Assembly (NCBI GenBank): GCA_964394835.1
Contig: CAYMZA010000002.1
Location: 1-56,627, forward strand
Source: UM-FILTER-36-13 sp964394835
Lineage (GTDB): Bacteria; Patescibacteriota; Patescibacteriia; UBA1558; GWA2-36-10
DNA length: 56,627 nt
Direction: 5' to 3'
Part shown: positions 53,788 through 56,627 of the stretch, piece by piece
How the letters are laid out: each line of letters starts with the position of its first letter
Position numbering within the stretch: position 1 is the stretch's first letter
Notes under the pieces: generated by a model
What the model saw: the letters and a program-made list of their open reading frames with translations, nothing else
Told to the model about the DNA's origin: nothing
Databases searched by the model: none
Made by a program: the position numbers and the translations under genes

Positions 53788-53997
53788 CTATTCATAAGAA
53801 TTAATCAGATGAACAATTCTAGTAATCTCAGTAGCAAAACAATGCTGTGTTTTAATAACTTCATATGCTGGTTTGAGATCTTCTACAGAAATCTTACAAA
53901 TATCTTCTTCTGTAATTTTAAAAAATCTCTTTTCACAAACCAGAAAATTATAAATAACACGTACCATAGTCTCTTTGGAAACTTCATGTTCTGACAT
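53788..53997 (-). CDS. Small protein of unknown function, unlike neighbours
   Basis: I do not recognise this 69-aa protein. It is predicted to be mostly helical and soluble, with no membrane segment. The frame is open three more codons to a GTG, but the ATG at 53995-53997 has a perfect Shine-Dalgarno (AAGGAGGTGA) in front of it, overlapping that GTG, so the ATG is chosen. Such a strong site is unique in the window. Codon use also differs from its neighbours: leucine is CTG or CTC at several positions where neighbouring genes use TTA. Acquisition from outside is possible. Confidence 0.65.
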   Translation of the reverse strand: MSEHEVSKETMVRVIYNFLVCEKRFFKITEEDICKISVEDLKPAYEVIKTQHCFATEITRIVHLINSYE

Positions 53998-54079
53998 AAT
54001 GGTCACCTCCTTTTTGTCTTACCCTTTTGAAAAGAACTTAAAAGTATGATATATTCAAACTATAAGATTACTTATCTTA

Positions 54080-54085
54080 TATAAT
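54080..54085 (+). promoter_or_regulatory. -10 box of smpB
   Basis: TATAAT 12 nt before the smpB ATG, leaving a leader of about 6 nt. No clear -35 is seen. Confidence 0.55.
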
Positions 54086-54097
54086 AAACAAAGAAAA

Positions 54098-54547
54098 ATG
54101 TCAACCTTAGCAAAAAACAAGAAGGTACACTATGATTATCAAGTCATAGAAGAATTTGAAGCTGGTCTAGTATTAACTGGAGCAGAGGTCAAATCAATTA
54201 AATTAGGTCATTTAAGTCTAATGGGTGCTTTTGTTTCCTTAAAAGATGGTAAGGCTATATTAAAAAATATGTATATTTCACCATATATTAAAGCTGGTGC
54301 TGATCAAAGTAAATACGATCCAGAACAAGAAAGAAAGTTACTCTTGAATAAAAAAGAAATACTACATTTAACTAGTAAAATGAAGGATAAAGGCTTGACA
54401 ATCATACCCATTTCAGTGTATACTACTCGCAGACTAATAAAAGTCAAAATTGCCTTAGTTAAGGGCAAAAAGAAGTACGATAAGAGACAGGACATTAAAA
54501 AGAAAGATATTCAAAAGAATATCAGGAATAAATTAAAAAGTTATTAG
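54098..54547 (+). CDS. smpB: SsrA-binding protein SmpB
   Basis: SmpB binds tmRNA and places it in the A site during trans-translation. The core has KKVHYDYQVIEEFEAGLVLTGAEVKS (given here only as a pattern start at KKVHYDYQ and LTGAEVKS), NMYISPY and the RRLIKVKIALVKGKKKYDKR basic region. The length of 149 aa is normal. Its own RNA partner ssrA starts 5 nt after the stop. Confidence 0.97.
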   Translation: MSTLAKNKKVHYDYQVIEEFEAGLVLTGAEVKSIKLGHLSLMGAFVSLKDGKAILKNMYISPYIKAGADQSKYDPEQERKLLLNKKEILHLTSKMKDKGLTIIPISVYTTRRLIKVKIALVKGKKKYDKRQDIKKKDIQKNIRNKLKSY

Positions 54548-54552
54548 AATAT

Positions 54553-54931
54553 GGGGATGTTTCATATTCGATGCTTGGTGAAATAATAATAAGCAAGTAA
54601 AGTTCACGATTCTTTAAAATCGTATAAAATAATTGCAAAAAACATATTTGCTAAAGCTAAAGAGCTTTTCAAAGTTCCGCAGCTTTCACCAGTCTTAGCA
54701 TAAAATTGCTTTGACCGTTTCTAGGTAATTTGCCTGAAATTATCCATGAAACGTCATAAACTCAGGCTCGAGATATTTAGTGTTGATATGAATATCTGAC
54801 ATTTAATCAACTTAGATTACTGACTTTTTGTTAATTTTAAAGTTTTTAATTAAATCATCAAATTAACTAAACTTGTAGAAAATTATTAAGCAGCTTAGTA
54901 GACAGGGGTGTGATTCCCCTCATCTCCACCA
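54553..54931 (+). ncRNA. ssrA: tmRNA (SsrA)
   Basis: The 5' end GGGGATG pairs with CATCTCC near the 3' end (7 bp with one G-U) to form the tRNA-like acceptor, followed by encoded ACCA. A T arm AGGGG/CCCCT with the loop TGTGATT precedes it. The tag frame runs from GCA at 54635 to TAA at 54701 and encodes 22 residues, AKNIFAKAKE...PVLA. The position directly after smpB supports the call. The RNA fills the stretch between smpB and infC. Confidence 0.95.
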
Positions 54932-54993
54932 TAGACCAGCTGTTCATATAACATGGACATTTGATTTATGTAATTAATTATTAAGTAAAATAT

Positions 54994-55524
54994 ATTAGAA
55001 GTAAAAGAAGAAGTAAAAAGAAAATTGTTACCAAAAAATACTGGATTAATAAACAAATTAGAGCAGAAGAAGTTAATGTAATAGATGATAACAATGAAAG
55101 AGTTGGTGTAATATCACTAAATCAAGCTTTAGCATTAGCACAAAGTAAAAATTTAGATTTAGTTGAAGTTTCACCCTTGGCTAAACCCCCTGTTTGTAAA
55201 GTACTAGACTATGGTAAATTCCTTTATCAACAAAACCGAACACAACAAAAAAGTAAAAGTAAAAAAACAGAAGTTAAAGGAATCAGAATTTCATTAAAAA
55301 TTGGGGAACATGATATACAATTTAAACAAAAACAAGCAATTAAATTCTTAGATCAAGGTCATAAAGTAAAAGTAGAATTAAGATTAAAAGGAAGAGAAAG
55401 AGCTTTTAAACCACAAGCAAGAGAAAAAGTAAGAGAATTCTTAAATACATTAGACTTTGAGTATAAAGAAGATAAAAAGATAGAACAACAAGGAAATACA
55501 ATAACTACAATTATAACTAAGTGA
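54994..55524 (+). CDS. infC: Translation initiation factor IF-3, ATT start
   Basis: IF-3 binds the 30S subunit and polices start-codon choice. Homology is clear from YWINKQIRAEEVNVID (family KNYRINEQIRAPEVRL) through LDLVEVSP, AKPPVCKVLDYGKF and the C-terminal domain with ISLKIGEHDIQFK. No ATG or GTG occurs between the in-frame stop at 54982 and the start of homology. ATT at 54994 is the best candidate, giving 176 aa, the normal size. ATT is the classical autoregulatory infC start. A TTG at 55177 would delete the N-terminal domain. It is followed by rpmI and rplT. Confidence 0.94.
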   Translation: MRSKRRSKKKIVTKKYWINKQIRAEEVNVIDDNNERVGVISLNQALALAQSKNLDLVEVSPLAKPPVCKVLDYGKFLYQQNRTQQKSKSKKTEVKGIRISLKIGEHDIQFKQKQAIKFLDQGHKVKVELRLKGRERAFKPQAREKVREFLNTLDFEYKEDKKIEQQGNTITTIITK

Positions 55525-55525
55525 T

Positions 55526-55720
55526 ATGAAACTTAAAACAAAGAAATTATTAAAAAAGAGAGTAAAGATTACTAAAAAGAAAAAGGTACTTATCCGCACA
55601 GGTGGACAAAATCATTTTAATTCTAGAGAATCTGGTAAAGTAAAAAGAAATAAAAGATCTGATAAACATATATCTAAATCTAATGTTAAAAACGTTAAAC
55701 AACTTTTACCTTATTTATAA
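55526..55720 (+). CDS. rpmI: Ribosomal protein bL35
   Basis: This 64-aa 50S protein begins MKLKTKKLLKKRVKIT and has the conserved HFNSRESGKVKRNKRSDKHISK region. It starts 1 nt after infC and is followed by rplT, the standard infC-rpmI-rplT order. Confidence 0.95.
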   Translation: MKLKTKKLLKKRVKITKKKKVLIRTGGQNHFNSRESGKVKRNKRSDKHISKSNVKNVKQLLPYL

Positions 55721-55729
55721 TACAAACAT

Positions 55730-56074
55730 ATGCCAAGAGTAAAAAGAGGAACAACACATACTAAAAGAAGAAAAAATATCCTTAAACAAACTAAAGGATA
55801 TAAATGGGGTCGTAAGAAAAACATTAAACAAGCTAAAGAAGCTATTCTTCATGCTGGAACACATGCTTTAAGAGATAGAAGAAAAAAGAAAAGAGTACAA
55901 AGACGTCTTTGGCAAACTAAACTTAATGCAGCATTAAGACAATTAGATTGGAAATACTCTAGTTTCATAGATGCATTAAAAAAGAAAGACTGCGAATTAG
56001 ATCGTAAAGTACTTTCTCAAATAGCAGAACATAAACCTAAAGTATTTAAAAATATAGTTAAAAATTTCAAATAA
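55730..56074 (+). CDS. rplT: Ribosomal protein bL20
   Basis: This 114-aa 50S assembly protein begins MPRVKRGTTHTKRRKNILK and has GYKWGRKKNIKQAKEAILHAG, RDRRKKKRVQRRLWQ and the C-terminal LDRKVLSQIAEHKP. In other bacteria L20 represses this operon through its leader; no specific L20 binding site is recognised here. It ends at a bidirectional terminator. Confidence 0.96.
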   Translation: MPRVKRGTTHTKRRKNILKQTKGYKWGRKKNIKQAKEAILHAGTHALRDRRKKKRVQRRLWQTKLNAALRQLDWKYSSFIDALKKKDCELDRKVLSQIAEHKPKVFKNIVKNFK

Positions 56075-56079
56075 ATATA

Positions 56080-56111
56080 AAAACAACCTATGAACAACAA
56101 GGTTGTTTTTT
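56080..56111. terminator. Bidirectional terminator after rplT
   Basis: AACAACCT (56082-56089) pairs with AGGTTGTT (56100-56107) and is followed by a T-run. The stop codon of convergent vanZ lies inside the left arm. Confidence 0.85.
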
Positions 56112-56498
56112 AATTTTCTTAAGTATTCTTTCCCCTACTTTACACTTATACACCCATATAGCTAAATACACACCTATAGAATCAATTAGAATGTCTTTAG
56201 CACTACCATATCTATTTAACACTGTTGATTGATGTAATTCATCAATAAAAGCATAAGCAATACCTACTAAAATAACAAAGTATAAATATTTTCTTTTACA
56301 ACTTACTAAACTATTAGCTATTAAATATGTTAATACAAAAAATACAAATATATGAGCAAGTTTCCTTAAGATAAAATCTTGCCAAGAAGGTAAACTACTT
56401 TTTAAATCAGGAATAGAAGATAAATAAAAAATAAATAACCCCCAAAATATAGCTAATAATAAATATATTAATTGTTTTTTTTCTTTCTTTTTTAACAT
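56088..56498 (-). CDS. VanZ-family membrane protein
   Basis: This 136-aa protein with four membrane segments has the VanZ signatures WGLFIFYLSS, RKLAHIFVFFVL, DELHQSTV and GSAKDILIDSIG. VanZ proteins are linked to low-level glycopeptide tolerance but their basic function is unknown. A TGATATACT extended -10 ends six nt before the ATG, so the mRNA is probably leaderless. Confidence 0.9.
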   Translation of the reverse strand: MLKKKEKKQLIYLLLAIFWGLFIFYLSSIPDLKSSLPSWQDFILRKLAHIFVFFVLTYLIANSLVSCKRKYLYFVILVGIAYAFIDELHQSTVLNRYGSAKDILIDSIGVYLAIWVYKCKVGERILKKIKKQPCCS

Positions 56499-56504
56499 AC
56501 TATT

Positions 56505-56513
56505 AGTATATCA
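56505..56513 (-). promoter_or_regulatory. Extended -10 of the vanZ-like gene, probably leaderless
   Basis: TGATATACT on the minus strand ends six nt upstream of the ATG at 56498. Confidence 0.6.
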
Positions 56514-56575
56514 TAACTAAATAATATGGTATAATATATTTATGAATAAAAAAACTTATCTAGATAGATAAGTAA

Positions 56576-56627
56576 TGGCGGGATCGACGAGACTCGAACT
56601 CGCGACCTCCTGCGTGACAGGCAGGCG
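56576..56627 (-). tRNA. tRNA-Asp (GUC), cut by the window end
   Basis: The minus strand gives the anticodon stem CCTGC/GCAGG with loop CTGTCAC, so the anticodon is GTC for Asp. A T arm GCGAG-TTCGAGT-CTCGT, an acceptor strand CGATCCC, discriminator G and encoded CCA follow. The D arm and 5' end lie beyond the window. Confidence 0.93.

Noticed and set aside
54553..54931. Two-piece or permuted tmRNA
   Set aside because: The 5' and 3' acceptor strands lie at the two ends in the normal order, with encoded CCA.
55177..55524. infC starting at TTG 55177
   Set aside because: Clear IF-3 homology continues in frame about 47 codons upstream, so this start would remove the N-terminal domain.
1..56627. 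UGA reassigned to glycine or tryptophan
   Set aside because: TGA ends thrS and infC at the expected family lengths, Trp is TGG, and families need no internal TGA readthrough.
1..56627. CRISPR array, transposase or prophage
   Set aside because: No regularly spaced direct repeats, no transposase frames and no phage structural cluster were found; the baseplate-J-like gene stands alone.

Overview
The window is a strongly AT-rich bacterial chromosome segment, densely coding, with many 1-23 nt gene overlaps, few Shine-Dalgarno sequences, and several apparently leaderless genes. Leucine is mostly TTA, tryptophan is TGG, and TAA, TAG and TGA all act as stops (TGA ends thrS and infC), so the code is standard rather than the UGA-Gly code of Gracilibacteria/Absconditabacteria. 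Reduced or divergent housekeeping proteins (MurF without its first domain, ThrRS without TGS, a divergent TsaB), DUF5667, DUF3048, VanZ and RicT/PSP1 proteins, and large secreted or membrane proteins of unknown role suggest a Patescibacteria/CPR genome, perhaps of the parcubacterial side. That placement is inference; no 16S gene is present.

Layout. 1-4912 (minus) is tRNA-Glu and a dcw cluster mraZ-rsmH-ftsL-ftsI-murF, with a sigma-70-type promoter and MraZ-box-like repeats upstream. 5083-6088 holds a divergent TsaB-like protein and a winged-helix/nucleotidyltransferase-like protein; divergently, 6150-8219 encodes a degenerate PP2C-like membrane protein with a propeller-like end. 8274-9405 is rplJ-rplL with an L10 leader and attenuator. 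9406-12036 is a cell-envelope group (mltG, nucleotidyltransferase, uppP, PAP2-like). 12037-17984 is a lower-glycolysis operon (small membrane protein, pgk, eno, and two different gpmI genes in tandem). 17985-18407 has no protein gene: it contains divergent promoters, a 26-nt perfect palindrome and a stand-alone structured RNA of unassigned family with a strong terminator. 18406-28453 (minus) holds an orphan histidine kinase, methyltransferase, hydrolase, cysS, gap, ricT, pyrH, tsf and rpsB.

28663-30939 (plus) is rpmE, prfA, prmC. 30969-34710 (minus) is a DUF3048 protein, rplY, rodA/ftsW and an unknown membrane protein. 34812-46884 (plus) is a small membrane protein, dnaE, a baseplate-J-like protein, a compact threonine T-box with thrS-guaB, a secreted DUF5667 protein, miaB and miaA. 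46885-53674 (minus) is gatB, tmk, then a thymidylate/dNTP block (tdk, dut, folA, thyA, dNMP-kinase-like, dCMP deaminase), a YgjP-like metallopeptidase, a YigZ/IMPACT protein and a LiaI-like protein. 53788-53997 is a small gene of unusual base composition. 54098-56074 (plus) is smpB, ssrA (tmRNA), infC starting at ATT, rpmI and rplT. The window closes with vanZ and a cut tRNA-Asp.

The least explained elements are the structured RNA at 18141-18407 and an exact 20-nt palindrome (TTTAGCTAATATTAGCTAAA) that occurs three times outside genes: in the L10 leader, between the glycolysis operon and the RNA promoter, and upstream of the secreted protein gene at 43293.
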